A stretch of DNA of 50,587 nt from Candidatus Kapaibacterium sp. (GCA_937995785.1 CALKJQ010000013.1:1-50587), one strand, 5' to 3'; positions 9,699-19,930 are shown, numbered from the stretch's first letter. The notes: generated from the letters alone by a model not told the origin. Made by a program: numbers and translations.

Positions 9699-10604
9699 AT
9701 GAATTACGAGCAATTTTTATTGGAATATATCCCAAATAATCCCGAATTTATTGTATTAACAGCCGAAAATCGAGCAGCAATAAGAAATTTGCCTAATGTA
9801 TTAACCAAAAATTTTGTCGATACTGGAATTACAGAACAATCGCTTGTTGGTATTTCGGCGGGATTGGCATTGCGTGGCCGGAAGCCTATAGCCCACGCTT
9901 TAGCGGCATTTTTGACTATGCGAGCATTTGAGTTTATTCGAACTGATTTAGGTTACGGAAACTTGCCCGTCAAGATTGTAGGTTCGTTTGCGGGATTTTT
10001 GTCCGAAGCCAACGGACCAACTCACCAAGCCATCGAGGATATCGGACTAATGAGAATGATACCTAATATGCAAGTGTTTGCTCCTGCAGACGAAGAGGAT
10101 ATGATTAAAATGTTACCAAAAATATTGAAGACTAATTCTCCTGCTTACATTCGATATAACAATTTGCCGAGTACAATCAATCACACCGATTTTGAAATTG
10201 GCATTGCCGAAATCATCGGAAATGGTAATGATGTATCTATTCTCACCTATGGAACATTGTTCAGTGAAACCTTGAAAGTTAAGGAATATTTAGAAAACCA
10301 AGATATAAATTGTACCATTGTCAATTTCAGAACACTTAAACCAATCGACAAAGATATTATTTTGGAATTGGCAAGGCAATCCAAATTATTGGTAACAATT
10401 GAAGATCATTTTATTAACTCAGGTTTGTATTCAATTGTATGTAATTATTTGTTCGAACACAAATTTGTTGTTGATGTTTTGCCAATCGGATTGAACGAAA
10501 GGTGGTTCAAACCCTTGATGCTCCAAGATATTCTCGAATACGAAAAATTCGATTACGTTAGTATTTCAAATCAAATTATCAATAAACTAAGTGAAATAAA
10601 ATGA
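9699..10604 (+). CDS. transketolase C-terminal (pyrimidine-binding) subunit
   Basis: 'FVDTGITEQSLVGISAGLALRGRKPIAHALAAFLTMRAFEFIRTDLGY', 'GPTHQAIEDIGLMRMIPNMQVFAPAD'. RBS GGAGGA before ATG 9699. Confidence 0.9.
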   Translation: MNYEQFLLEYIPNNPEFIVLTAENRAAIRNLPNVLTKNFVDTGITEQSLVGISAGLALRGRKPIAHALAAFLTMRAFEFIRTDLGYGNLPVKIVGSFAGFLSEANGPTHQAIEDIGLMRMIPNMQVFAPADEEDMIKMLPKILKTNSPAYIRYNNLPSTINHTDFEIGIAEIIGNGNDVSILTYGTLFSETLKVKEYLENQDINCTIVNFRTLKPIDKDIILELARQSKLLVTIEDHFINSGLYSIVCNYLFEHKFVVDVLPIGLNERWFKPLMLQDILEYEKFDYVSISNQIINKLSEIK

Positions 10605-11932
10605 TAGATGTTAATAATACAACAAACCAATTTCCTGTCATCAATAAATCCAATGAGTTATATGATAGAATTAAAAGGATCATACCATCAGGCACCCATA
10701 CTCTTGCAAAAGGGGTTTCGCAATATGTTGATGGAATTGCCCCAAAATTCTTGGAAAGAGGCAGTGGATCGATTGTTTGGGATGTAGATGGCAATGAATT
10801 CATCGATTTCACAATGGCAGTTGGACCTTTGTCGTTAGGCTATTCCTACTATAGAGTGGACGAGGCTATCAAAGAACAACTTGCCAAAGGTATATCTTTT
10901 TCTCTTCTTAACCCACTCGAATTGGAAGCCGCAGAGTTAATCCAAGAAGTTGTGCCTAATGCCGAGATGGTGCGTTTTGCCCGTGGAGGAGCCGACGTAA
11001 CAAGTATGGCTGTCCGTTTAGCACGAGCTTATACGGGGAAATCAAAAATATTATGCTGTGGATACCATGGTTGGCACGATTGGTATGTTTCGGTTACACC
11101 GCGAAACAACGGAATTCCCAATCAAGTTCAAGAATTAACCAACACATTTGAATACAATAATATTCAATCATTGATTGATTCAATTGATGAGAATGTGGCT
11201 GCTGTTATACTCGAACCTGTAACTTTTTTTGAACCAAAAGATAACTTTCTACAAAATATTGCCGAAGTATGCAAACAAAACGGAATCGTTTTGGTTTTCG
11301 ATGAAATGTGGACGGGTTTTCGAATGGCTTTAGGTGGAGCCCAAGAATACTTTGGGATAAAACCTGATTTGGCAACTTATTCCAAAGCAATAGCCAATGG
11401 AATGCCTTTGGCAGTAATAACCGGAAAATCTGAGATAATGAAACTTATAGAAAACGACGTGTTTATTTATAGCACATTTGGCGGCGAAGCACTTTCGCTG
11501 GCTGCTGCCAAAGCTACTATTAATGAATTGAAGGATAAAAAAGTTCCACAATATTTAAATGAAATCGGATATGTCCTAAAGAATGGTATTAATACTATTT
11601 TGGAAGAAGTGGGAATAGATTATATCAAAGCAATAGGCTATAATTTCAGGCTTATGCTTGATATAAATCATCCAACAATCGATAGTTTAATAGTTAAATC
11701 TTTCATACAGCAAGAATTAATTCGAAAAGGTATTTTGTGGAGTACGTATTATAATATGTCCTACTCACATACAACCGAACTTATTAATTATACCATCGAG
11801 AGCCATCGCCTTGTTTTCGAAAAATTAAAAAATGTAGTTGATAAAGGCAATATCGAAAACGAAATCAGAGGAATACCTATTCAACCTTTGTTCAGAAAAG
11901 TAAGCAATTTCAACACAAAACCGAGGCAATAA
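10601..11932 (+). CDS. class III PLP aminotransferase, glutamate-1-semialdehyde 2,1-aminomutase-like
   Basis: 'RFARGGADVTSMAVRLARAYTGKSKILCCGYHGWHDWY', 'LVFDEMWTGFR', 'ATYSKAIANGMPLAVITG'. ATGA overlap with the previous gene. Confidence 0.88.
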   Translation: MIDVNNTTNQFPVINKSNELYDRIKRIIPSGTHTLAKGVSQYVDGIAPKFLERGSGSIVWDVDGNEFIDFTMAVGPLSLGYSYYRVDEAIKEQLAKGISFSLLNPLELEAAELIQEVVPNAEMVRFARGGADVTSMAVRLARAYTGKSKILCCGYHGWHDWYVSVTPRNNGIPNQVQELTNTFEYNNIQSLIDSIDENVAAVILEPVTFFEPKDNFLQNIAEVCKQNGIVLVFDEMWTGFRMALGGAQEYFGIKPDLATYSKAIANGMPLAVITGKSEIMKLIENDVFIYSTFGGEALSLAAAKATINELKDKKVPQYLNEIGYVLKNGINTILEEVGIDYIKAIGYNFRLMLDINHPTIDSLIVKSFIQQELIRKGILWSTYYNMSYSHTTELINYTIESHRLVFEKLKNVVDKGNIENEIRGIPIQPLFRKVSNFNTKPRQ

Positions 11933-12735
11933 TGGATATATTTGATTTGACGGGCAAAGTTGCAGTTGTAACAGGTGCCTTAGGTTTAATTGGTCAAGAA
12001 CATTGCCGAGCATTAATAGCCTTTGGTGCAAAAGTAATAGCAACTGATATCGACGAAGTTGCAATTAAGCAATTTGCCAAAACAATGGGTGAAAATGCCT
12101 ATGGTTATCATATGGACATTACTAACAAGGAAAGTATAAAATCGGTATGCGACAGAGTTTTCGAAGAATTAGGTTCAATCGATATATTAGTAAATAATGC
12201 GGCAATCAATGATATGGTGGAAGACCCAAAATCGAGTTTGGAACTTTCGAAATTTGAGAATTATCCTTTGGAATTATGGGAAAAGTCCATAAAAGTAAAC
12301 TTGACGGGAACATTCTTGTGTTGTCAGGTTTTTGGTCAAAGAATGGTTAAACAAGGATTTGGCTCCATCATTAATATTGCATCAACCTATGGAATTGTTT
12401 CTCCAAACCAGTCTCTATATGTTGATGAGAACGGAAATCAAACATTTTTTAAACCACCGGCTTATCCCGTATCAAAAGCTGGGGTAATTATGCTAACCAA
12501 ATATCTTGCATCATACTGGGGAGAAAAAGGAATAAGAGTAAACTGCATTTCGCCTGGCGGAGTAGAAAATGGGCAAAATCCATTTTTCATTAAGCAATAT
12601 TCAGACAAAACTCCATCAAAACGAATGGCTCAAAAAAATGATTATCAAGGTGCTTTAATATATCTTGCATCGGATGCCTCGAGCTACACAAATGGAGCAA
12701 ACATTATAGTTGATGGTGGTTGGACAATATGGTAA
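11932..12735 (+). CDS. short-chain dehydrogenase/reductase, PtmA-like
   Basis: 'GKVAVVTGALGLIGQEHCRAL', 'LVNNAA', 'YPVSKAGVIMLTKYLASYWGEKGIRVNCISPGG', 'NGANIIVDGGWTIW'. Confidence 0.88.
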   Translation: MDIFDLTGKVAVVTGALGLIGQEHCRALIAFGAKVIATDIDEVAIKQFAKTMGENAYGYHMDITNKESIKSVCDRVFEELGSIDILVNNAAINDMVEDPKSSLELSKFENYPLELWEKSIKVNLTGTFLCCQVFGQRMVKQGFGSIINIASTYGIVSPNQSLYVDENGNQTFFKPPAYPVSKAGVIMLTKYLASYWGEKGIRVNCISPGGVENGQNPFFIKQYSDKTPSKRMAQKNDYQGALIYLASDASSYTNGANIIVDGGWTIW

Positions 12736-12785
12736 ACAAATTTAAAATATAATTATAAAATAATATTACAATAAGGAGAAATAAA

Positions 12786-13658
12786 ATGGCTGAAGTTAAA
12801 ATAGGGGATAAACACATCGGTGATGGACATCCCGTATATATAATTGCCGAAATTGGAATCAATCATAACGGTTCGATAGAAATTGCAAAAAAATTAATTG
12901 ATGCAGCTATTTTGGCTGGTTGCGATGCCGTTAAATTCCAAAAACGGACCCCCGAATTGGCAGTTCCAAAAGACCAATGGAACAAAATGAGGGAAACACC
13001 TTGGGGTTACATATCATATATAGAATATCGCCATAAAGTGGAATTTGGGCATAATGAATACCAAGAAATAGATGATTATTGCAAACAAAAAGGTATTACT
13101 TGGTTTGCTTCGGTTTGGGATTTGGAATCTGTTAAATTTTTGGAAGACTACAACCCCATTATGTATAAAGTTCCATCAGCAGCATTAACAGACAAAGAAC
13201 TACTAGGATTATTGAAAGAAACCAATAGACCAATTATGCTTTCCAGTGGAATGTCGCAGCTCGAACAAATTGACGAAGCGATAGATTTTATGAAAGATGC
13301 TCCATTAATGCTTGCTCAAGCCACTTCTACATATCCATGTGCTTTGTCTGAATTGAACCTGTCAGTAATAACCACTTTTAAAAAAAGATATGAAAATATA
13401 CCAATAGGATATTCGGGACATGAAGTAGGATTAGCACCAACCTATGCAGCAGTGGCATTGGGTGCAACATTTGTGGAGCGACATTTCACTTTGGATAGGT
13501 CGATGTGGGGCACCGACCAATCCGCTTCGGTCGAGGTTGGAGGAATGTTCCGATTAGTAAAAGATATTCGTGATATCGAAAAATCACTCGGTGATGGCAT
13601 AAAAAGGGTATATGATAGTGAAATACCCTCGATGCAGAAACTTAGAAAAGTGATGTAA
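12786..13658 (+). CDS. NeuB-family (N-acetylneuraminate synthase-like) protein lacking the C-terminal SAF domain
   Basis: 'PVYIIAEIGINHNGSIEIAKKLIDAAILAGCDAVKFQKR', 'MYKVPSAALTDKELL', 'IGYSGHEVGLAPTYAAVALGATFVERHFTLD'. Ends at 290 aa. Confidence 0.9.
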   Translation: MAEVKIGDKHIGDGHPVYIIAEIGINHNGSIEIAKKLIDAAILAGCDAVKFQKRTPELAVPKDQWNKMRETPWGYISYIEYRHKVEFGHNEYQEIDDYCKQKGITWFASVWDLESVKFLEDYNPIMYKVPSAALTDKELLGLLKETNRPIMLSSGMSQLEQIDEAIDFMKDAPLMLAQATSTYPCALSELNLSVITTFKKRYENIPIGYSGHEVGLAPTYAAVALGATFVERHFTLDRSMWGTDQSASVEVGGMFRLVKDIRDIEKSLGDGIKRVYDSEIPSMQKLRKVM

Positions 13659-13805
13659 TAACCAAAACTTTAAGAAATTATTCCTCCATCGGAAACAAAA
13701 TATTCTAATTATTAGATAATTAGAGAAGTTAATCATATTCAGTTTTTTTTGATTACGATTTTTTATTTTGCTTTTTTTTATTAATTTTGTAGAAAGAAGT
13801 TATCC

Positions 13806-13861
13806 TCAAATCCAAATAAACTAATTTTTAACAGAATTTTAACTCTTTCTTTTTACCTTTT
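13806..13861 (+). promoter_or_regulatory. Weaker candidate 11-bp-phased TTAAC array plus TACCTTTT upstream of rho
   Basis: TCAAA 13806, TAAAC 13817, TTAAC 13828, TTAAC 13839, TACCTTTT at 13854 (again 15 bp). Confidence 0.3.
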
Positions 13862-13873
13862 AGGATTCTATTT

Positions 13874-15214
13874 ATGAATAATCAAAATTATCAATCACGC
13901 AAAAATTATCAACACAACAAGAAAAAAGAATTGCCCGTTATTGATATAAACGAATTAAAAGCCAAAAAAATAGCTGAATTAGTTCAAATAGCAAAAAATT
14001 TAAATATACAGAATCTGAACAACCTTACTAAACAGGAATTAATTCTAAAAATTGTCGATATCCAAGCCCAGACGGTAACCAAGGAAAAAGATGTTGAAAC
14101 AGAAGAATTAATTTCGAGTGGTGGAGTATTGGAAGTATTGCCCGATGGATATGGGTTCCTGCGTTCTCCCGATTATAGTTATTTATCTTCGCCCGATGAT
14201 ATTTATGTATCTCCATCGCAAATTAAAAGGTTTGGATTACGGACTGGCGATACAATAGTCGGTAAAGTTAGAACTCCCAAAGACGGCGAAAAATTTTACG
14301 CACTCTTAAAAATAGAAACTGTAAATTATGGTTCACCCGAAATAATAAGGGATAGAACTATTTTTGATAATCTAACACCACTTTTCCCCGACGAAAAATT
14401 GATTTTGGAAACAAGCCCTTCAGTTTATTCTACAAGGATTGTCGACTTGCTTGCACCAATAGGTAAAGGTCAGCGTGGTTTGATTGTTTCTCCACCAAAA
14501 TCTGGAAAAACAATCCTTTTGCAACAGATTGCAAATAGTATTTCCAAAAATCATCCCGAAGTGAAATTAATAATTTTACTTATCGACGAACGCCCCGAAG
14601 AAGTTACCGATATGAAACGTTCTGTGAATGCCGAAGTTATTTCTTCCACATTCGACGAACCCCAAGAACGCCACGTTCAGGTTGCCGAAATGGTTTTAGA
14701 AAAAGCAAAAAGATTGGTGGAAGCCAAACAAGATGTTGTTATATTGCTCGACTCAATAACAAGATTGGCTCGTGCCCACAACACAGTGGTTCCACACTCG
14801 GGAAAAATTCTGTCGGGTGGTGTGGATGCCAATGCTTTACATAAACCAAAACGCTTCTTTGGTGCAGCTCGTAAAGTGGAAGAAGGTGGCTCGCTTACTA
14901 TCATTGCTACTGCATTAGTCGAAACCGGTAGCCGTATGGACGAAGTTATTTTCGAGGAATTTAAAGGCACTGGCAATATGGAACTCGTTCTTAATCGCTA
15001 TTTAGCCGACAGACGAGTTTATCCCGCTATTGATGTTAATCGTTCGGGCACTCGTCGCGAAGAAAAATTAATGAGTAGCGAGGAATTGAATAGAGTTTGG
15101 ATTTTACGTAAAGTACTAAGCGAAATGCAGTCAATTGATGCAATGCAATTTTTATTGGACAAAATGAAGGGTACCCGCTCGAATAAAGAGTTTATGAACT
15201 CCTTAAATTCATAA
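13874..15214 (+). CDS. rho: transcription termination factor Rho
   Basis: '[43 protein letters not shown]', '[25 protein letters not shown]', '[10 protein letters not shown]'. Confidence 0.97.
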   Translation: MNNQNYQSRKNYQHNKKKELPVIDINELKAKKIAELVQIAKNLNIQNLNNLTKQELILKIVDIQAQTVTKEKDVETEELISSGGVLEVLPDGYGFLRSPDYSYLSSPDDIYVSPSQIKRFGLRTGDTIVGKVRTPKDGEKFYALLKIETVNYGSPEIIRDRTIFDNLTPLFPDEKLILETSPSVYSTRIVDLLAPIGKGQRGLIVSPPKSGKTILLQQIANSISKNHPEVKLIILLIDERPEEVTDMKRSVNAEVISSTFDEPQERHVQVAEMVLEKAKRLVEAKQDVVILLDSITRLARAHNTVVPHSGKILSGGVDANALHKPKRFFGAARKVEEGGSLTIIATALVETGSRMDEVIFEEFKGTGNMELVLNRYLADRRVYPAIDVNRSGTRREEKLMSSEELNRVWILRKVLSEMQSIDAMQFLLDKMKGTRSNKEFMNSLNS

Positions 15215-15226
15215 TGGTTTCTTTAT

Positions 15227-16825
15227 ATGTTAAAAAGTAAGGATGCTATTGCTTATTTTATTTTTGCAATTATCCTATTCCCCGTAGTCTTTAATTTTAT
15301 TGGCACCGATTCTGCAATATATTTGCAAGCTGGTTCAACAATATTGAATGGTGGCAAAATATATGTAGATTTTATTGATATAAAAACACCGCTCTTTTTT
15401 ACTTCATACTCTATTATAAGTTTGTTGATTAATGATAAACCCGATTATTTACATTTTCTAATTTTTTTGATTATTCTATTTACTGCGATATCCCTTTATC
15501 ATTTCATAAAAAATGAATTCAACTATAAGATTGCAATTGCAACATCTATAATCTTTTCTCTCACCACCTTGATTGTGGGACATACTTTGTATTATCATTC
15601 CGAAATTATTTTTAGTTTTTTGCTATTATGGATAATCATGTATTTCAGTAAAGATAATAAAATTTATATTGATAGTAACGAAAAGCGTTCATTATTCCAA
15701 ACTTTAATGCTTGGTTTTTTATTGGGGTTCTACATATCAATAAAATACACGTTTGCGATAGTTCTCTTTCCCTTGTTATTTATCGATTTTTTATACAACA
15801 GCAACGATTCAAAATTTTTATTGAAAAAAAATTTATATATCTTCATCGCAATTGTAATTACAACATTAGCCGCCCATTTCTGGTTGTTCGATGCACAAAT
15901 CTTAGAAGGTTACAAAGAAACACTAAGATTATTAAGTAATTATGCTAATCAGCCCGAATTATCTACAAAATTATTGAGGGATATAGTTAAAGTAACAGGT
16001 CAATTTTTTGGTGATCATTTGTCTCTATTGTTCACCTTTTCGGCTTTTATTGGTTTTATAAGTATTTTTAAAAATACTTGGAGCGCCAAGCAAAAACTAA
16101 TAATTATTACTGCATTCTTTTTGGTTGGTTCTTTGTTGTTTTCTGTATATGTAGAAAGAAAATTAATTATTTATCATTTTGGACGTTTGTTGGTACCCTT
16201 TTCGATCCTTTCTGGAATTGGGATTGTTTTATTGATCGAAAAAATTAGAGTTTTTTGGAAGAATGATACTAATAAGACGATATATAGAACTGCAATATCC
16301 TTATTTGTTGCATTTTTGTTAATTATTGGTCCAATTGCACGCTACATAGGTATTTTGAGATTTCCATATAATGCCATTAAAGGCAAGGAAAGATATTATG
16401 AATTCATCGACCAGCAACGTCCCAATTTTTTTAATTATACAGAAAAATTAAAATTAATTGATTTTGTTAATCGTAATTATGATTCCACATATAAAACTTT
16501 TATAATATCCATTGGTTCCTTCGATTTAATTTATGAATTATCAACTAATGTTTTTAAAAAATTACCACAAAGAAACGCTTATTTACCCAAACAAACTAAT
16601 ACTTCTTTCTACGATAAGTTTATTAATTTTTTATCGGCATCGGATTTGTTGATATTTCAGAAAAATGATGGTATGTTCGAAAACCTTACTGGTAATACTA
16701 AATCATCTTTGCAACTTGCAAAAGAAGACAAACTTGTTAGCAATTTGCTCCAAAAAAATTTTGAAATTAAATATGAAACAAATGTGTATGTTTTATATGA
16801 AAAGAAGATAAAAAGATTAGATTAG
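15227..16825 (+). CDS. polytopic membrane protein, GT-C (ArnT/PMT-like) glycosyltransferase-like
   Basis: Many TM segments; N-terminal 'GTDSAIYLQAGSTILNGGKIYVDFIDIKTPLFF' GT-C-like loop. Confidence 0.65.
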   Translation: MLKSKDAIAYFIFAIILFPVVFNFIGTDSAIYLQAGSTILNGGKIYVDFIDIKTPLFFTSYSIISLLINDKPDYLHFLIFLIILFTAISLYHFIKNEFNYKIAIATSIIFSLTTLIVGHTLYYHSEIIFSFLLLWIIMYFSKDNKIYIDSNEKRSLFQTLMLGFLLGFYISIKYTFAIVLFPLLFIDFLYNSNDSKFLLKKNLYIFIAIVITTLAAHFWLFDAQILEGYKETLRLLSNYANQPELSTKLLRDIVKVTGQFFGDHLSLLFTFSAFIGFISIFKNTWSAKQKLIIITAFFLVGSLLFSVYVERKLIIYHFGRLLVPFSILSGIGIVLLIEKIRVFWKNDTNKTIYRTAISLFVAFLLIIGPIARYIGILRFPYNAIKGKERYYEFIDQQRPNFFNYTEKLKLIDFVNRNYDSTYKTFIISIGSFDLIYELSTNVFKKLPQRNAYLPKQTNTSFYDKFINFLSASDLLIFQKNDGMFENLTGNTKSSLQLAKEDKLVSNLLQKNFEIKYETNVYVLYEKKIKRLD

Positions 16826-17430
16826 ACAATAATAACGGCTCCTTGTCGAAGAATTTGGTATTGATTTCCCACAATCGACATCACAGTAGATTCCAACCCC
16901 GAAATACTCTGGTCGTCCTCGAGAATTAATTCAATTCTATTTCCGAATATTCCTCTTGCTTGCTCGGCACTTATTGCTGAAGGAAAGTTAGAAATATTGG
17001 CAGATGTTCCTACAAAAGGAACTCCAAGATTTTCAATTAAGTCAATTATAAATTTACTATCAGGAATTCTAATGCCAAGAGTGTTTGTGGAACTTGTTAC
17101 ATAATCGGGAACTATTTCATTTTTGGTAACAACAATAGTTAGGGCGCCAGGAAGGTATTTTCGACAGATATCATAGAAATTATTACCTTGTTTTTCGATA
17201 TATTTTTCAGCCATATTTACCGAAGAGAAATAAGCCGCAAGTGGTTTATTGAATTCCCGTCCTTTTAATTCATATATCCTTCTAACAGCATTTTCATTAT
17301 TATAAACACAACCTAAACCATAAACTGTATCAGTAGGAAAGACAAACAATCCACCACTTTGAAGCACATTGATAGCACGTTTTATAGCATAATCATAATT
17401 ACTGTTGATAGGGATTAATTCAGTTGTCAT
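16822..17430 (-). CDS. tsaC: L-threonylcarbamoyladenylate synthase (Sua5/YrdC/YwlC family)
   Basis: 'GGLFVFPTDTVYGLGC', 'LGIRIPDS', 'PFVGTSANIS'. Start refined to MTTELIPIN, overlapping the ftsY 3' end. Confidence 0.92.
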   Translation of the reverse strand: MTTELIPINSNYDYAIKRAINVLQSGGLFVFPTDTVYGLGCVYNNENAVRRIYELKGREFNKPLAAYFSSVNMAEKYIEKQGNNFYDICRKYLPGALTIVVTKNEIVPDYVTSSTNTLGIRIPDSKFIIDLIENLGVPFVGTSANISNFPSAISAEQARGIFGNRIELILEDDQSISGLESTVMSIVGNQYQILRQGAVIIV

Positions 17431-18421
17431 TTTCATTTTTGAATAATGCTTCCACAAATTCAATTGGATTGAACACCTGCAAGTCGTCTATTTTTTCGCC
17501 AACACCAATAAAACGTATGGGAATTCTTAATTCATCAACAATTGGTATAACCACGCCGCCTTTGGCTGTGCCATCAAGTTTGGTGAGTACTAACCCCGTC
17601 AATTTGGCAACCTTGCCAAATTCTTTTGCTTGAACAATTGCGTTTTGTCCCGTTGTTGCATCCAAAACTAAAAACACTTCATCGGGTCCAGTGGATTTTA
17701 ATTTTGTTATAACACGAGTTATTTTTTCTAATTCCTGCATCAAATTGCCTTTGGTATGCAATCTGCCGGCTGTGTCGATTATCACTATATCTTTGCCTTT
17801 GGCTTGGGCGGATTTTACGGTATCGAATGCAACAGCGGCGGGGTCTGCACCTTGTTTTTGCATAATTATTTCTACTCCCGCACGTTCAGCCCAAATTTCC
17901 AATTGCTCGTTGGCAGCGGCTCGGAAAGTGTCGGCAGCGCCTATTACGACAGATTTTCCCGCATTCTTGTAATTGTAAGCAAGTTTGCCGATGGTTGTTG
18001 TTTTGCCAACACCATTAACCCCAACAATCAATATTATATGTGGTTTTTCGGGGATATCAAAGTTATAGATATTCTCATTGTCGGGATTTTCTTCCACCAA
18101 AAGTTTTAGGATTTCTTCTTTTAGTAACTCGAAAAGCTGTTCGCTTGTTTCGTAATTTTCTTGTTTTACTCTTTTCTTTAAATTTTCGATAATTTTCGTA
18201 GTAGTCGCAACTCCGATATCGGCAGTGATAAGCAGCATTTCAATTTCGTCGAGCAAGTTTTCGTCTATCTTTCTTCCCGTTCCCAATAAGCTTTGTAAAC
18301 TCGAGACAAAATTCTTGCGGGTTTTTTCTAATCCATCAGAAATTTTTTTGAAACTTAGTGTTTCGGCGGCTTTTTCGGTGAAAGAAGTAATTTTTTCTTT
18401 TAAATTTGAAAAGAATCCCAT
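17420..18421 (-). CDS. ftsY: signal recognition particle receptor FtsY
   Basis: 'ILIVGVNGVGKTTTIGKLA', 'GAADTFRAAANEQL', 'DIVIIDTAGRLHTKGNLM', 'GLVLTKLDGTAKGGVV'. Confidence 0.97.
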   Translation of the reverse strand: MGFFSNLKEKITSFTEKAAETLSFKKISDGLEKTRKNFVSSLQSLLGTGRKIDENLLDEIEMLLITADIGVATTTKIIENLKKRVKQENYETSEQLFELLKEEILKLLVEENPDNENIYNFDIPEKPHIILIVGVNGVGKTTTIGKLAYNYKNAGKSVVIGAADTFRAAANEQLEIWAERAGVEIIMQKQGADPAAVAFDTVKSAQAKGKDIVIIDTAGRLHTKGNLMQELEKITRVITKLKSTGPDEVFLVLDATTGQNAIVQAKEFGKVAKLTGLVLTKLDGTAKGGVVIPIVDELRIPIRFIGVGEKIDDLQVFNPIEFVEALFKNENDN

Positions 18422-18544
18422 ATAAATATATTTTTGAAGTAAATTAATGTAAACTACAAAATTATGAAATTTAGTTTTTTATTTTGTCAATAAAAAGGAT
18501 TTTTACTTATTTCATATCTTTGTAAAAAAAATTGGAACATAATA

Positions 18545-19930
18545 ATGAAGAAAATTAAGGAATTGTACCACAGTTTTTCTCCGCAATTTTGGTTAGTAAT
18601 AGTTTTTGAATTTTTCGAACGTGGTTCATATTATGGGATGATGAGCATTTTGTCGGTTTATATGACAGATATATTGGGCTTTAGCAAAGAGAGTGTTGGC
18701 ATAATAAAAAGTGTGATACAACCTTTGTTATATTTTCTTCCCATTTTGGCAGGTTCGATTGCCGATAGATTAGGTTACCGCAAAACTTTGATGATTGCTT
18801 TTGGATTGCTCGGTACGGGCTATTTTCTAACAAGTCAGATGACAACCTATTCAGCCGTATTTATTTCTTTGGTAATTATGGGATTGGGTGCTGGCACTTT
18901 TAAACCACTAATTTCGGGCACGATTGCTAAATTAACAAATGAGAAAAATTCAACATTTGGGTTTGGAATTTTTTATTGGTCGATTAATTTTGGTGCTTTT
19001 CTCTTCCCATTGGTATTAGTGCCTATTTTAAAGGGTATTGCTTGGGAATTGGTTATTGTCGCAGCAGCCTTAGGAACGGGTTTGATGATTATTCCTACAT
19101 TCTTTTTCTATAAAGAACCCATAGATAAAAAGCAGATCCAAGGTAAATTTTTTGAGTCATTAAAGGATATTTTTCTGAAAATTTATCAGGTTGCCACCAA
19201 TTGGCGTTTTATTTTGTTTATATTTATATATTCTTGGTTCTGGATTTTGTATTTCCAAATGTTCGATAGCGTTTTGTGGTATGTCAAAACATTCGTTGAT
19301 GCGAGTGCGCTGGATAATGCCGTTAATTCGGTGTTGCCAATCAATTGGAAATTTGATGTGGAACATATCACGGTTATAAATGCCCTTACCATAATCGTTC
19401 TTCAATTATTTGTTTCAAAATTTGTAGAACGCTTTAAAGCGTTTCCAACCATAATCGCTGGTTTGGTATTTGCAACAATCGGAATGGCAATTTTATCTAT
19501 TAGTCATAGTATATGGATTTTGTTACTGGGAATAATTACCTTTTCATTTGGTGAGATGGTTGCCCATCCCAAATATATATCGTATTTGGGAACAATTGCT
19601 CCCGAAGATAAGAAGGCGACCTATATGGGATTTGGCTTTTTATACGGCGTTTTTGGTTCTGCGATAGGTGGCGTTTTTGGTGCTTGGTTATATGTTCGAT
19701 TGATAGATAATCCAATGATTATGTTTATAAAAACTCAGTTAAACAATATCCAAACAAAAGGCACAATAAATGAATTAATCGTAATTGCAACGAACAATGG
19801 CATTGATAAATCTCTAATTTTAGAACAAGCCCATACTAATCAATTTTGGCTAATTTTTGCGTTTATAGGAATTTTTGCCATAATTAGTTTGTTATTGTAT
19901 CAAAAATTTATCGGAAGTTCTAAACATTAA
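18545..19930 (+). CDS. MFS / POT-like proton-dependent oligopeptide transporter
   Basis: 'FFERGSYYGMMSILSVYMTDILG', 'GLGAGTFKPLISGTIAKL', 12-TM pattern. Confidence 0.8.
   Translation: MKKIKELYHSFSPQFWLVIVFEFFERGSYYGMMSILSVYMTDILGFSKESVGIIKSVIQPLLYFLPILAGSIADRLGYRKTLMIAFGLLGTGYFLTSQMTTYSAVFISLVIMGLGAGTFKPLISGTIAKLTNEKNSTFGFGIFYWSINFGAFLFPLVLVPILKGIAWELVIVAAALGTGLMIIPTFFFYKEPIDKKQIQGKFFESLKDIFLKIYQVATNWRFILFIFIYSWFWILYFQMFDSVLWYVKTFVDASALDNAVNSVLPINWKFDVEHITVINALTIIVLQLFVSKFVERFKAFPTIIAGLVFATIGMAILSISHSIWILLLGIITFSFGEMVAHPKYISYLGTIAPEDKKATYMGFGFLYGVFGSAIGGVFGAWLYVRLIDNPMIMFIKTQLNNIQTKGTINELIVIATNNGIDKSLILEQAHTNQFWLIFAFIGIFAIISLLLYQKFIGSSKH

Noticed and set aside
13705-13723. Palindrome CTAATTAT-TAG-ATAATTAG after the NeuB-like gene
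   Set aside because: Pure AT-rich short stem without a T run; expected by chance in this composition.
17424-18425. Plus-strand ORFs (17424, 17691, 17756, 18225) opposite ftsY
   Set aside because: Shadow frames antisense to a strongly conserved gene, with no RBS or recognisable domains.
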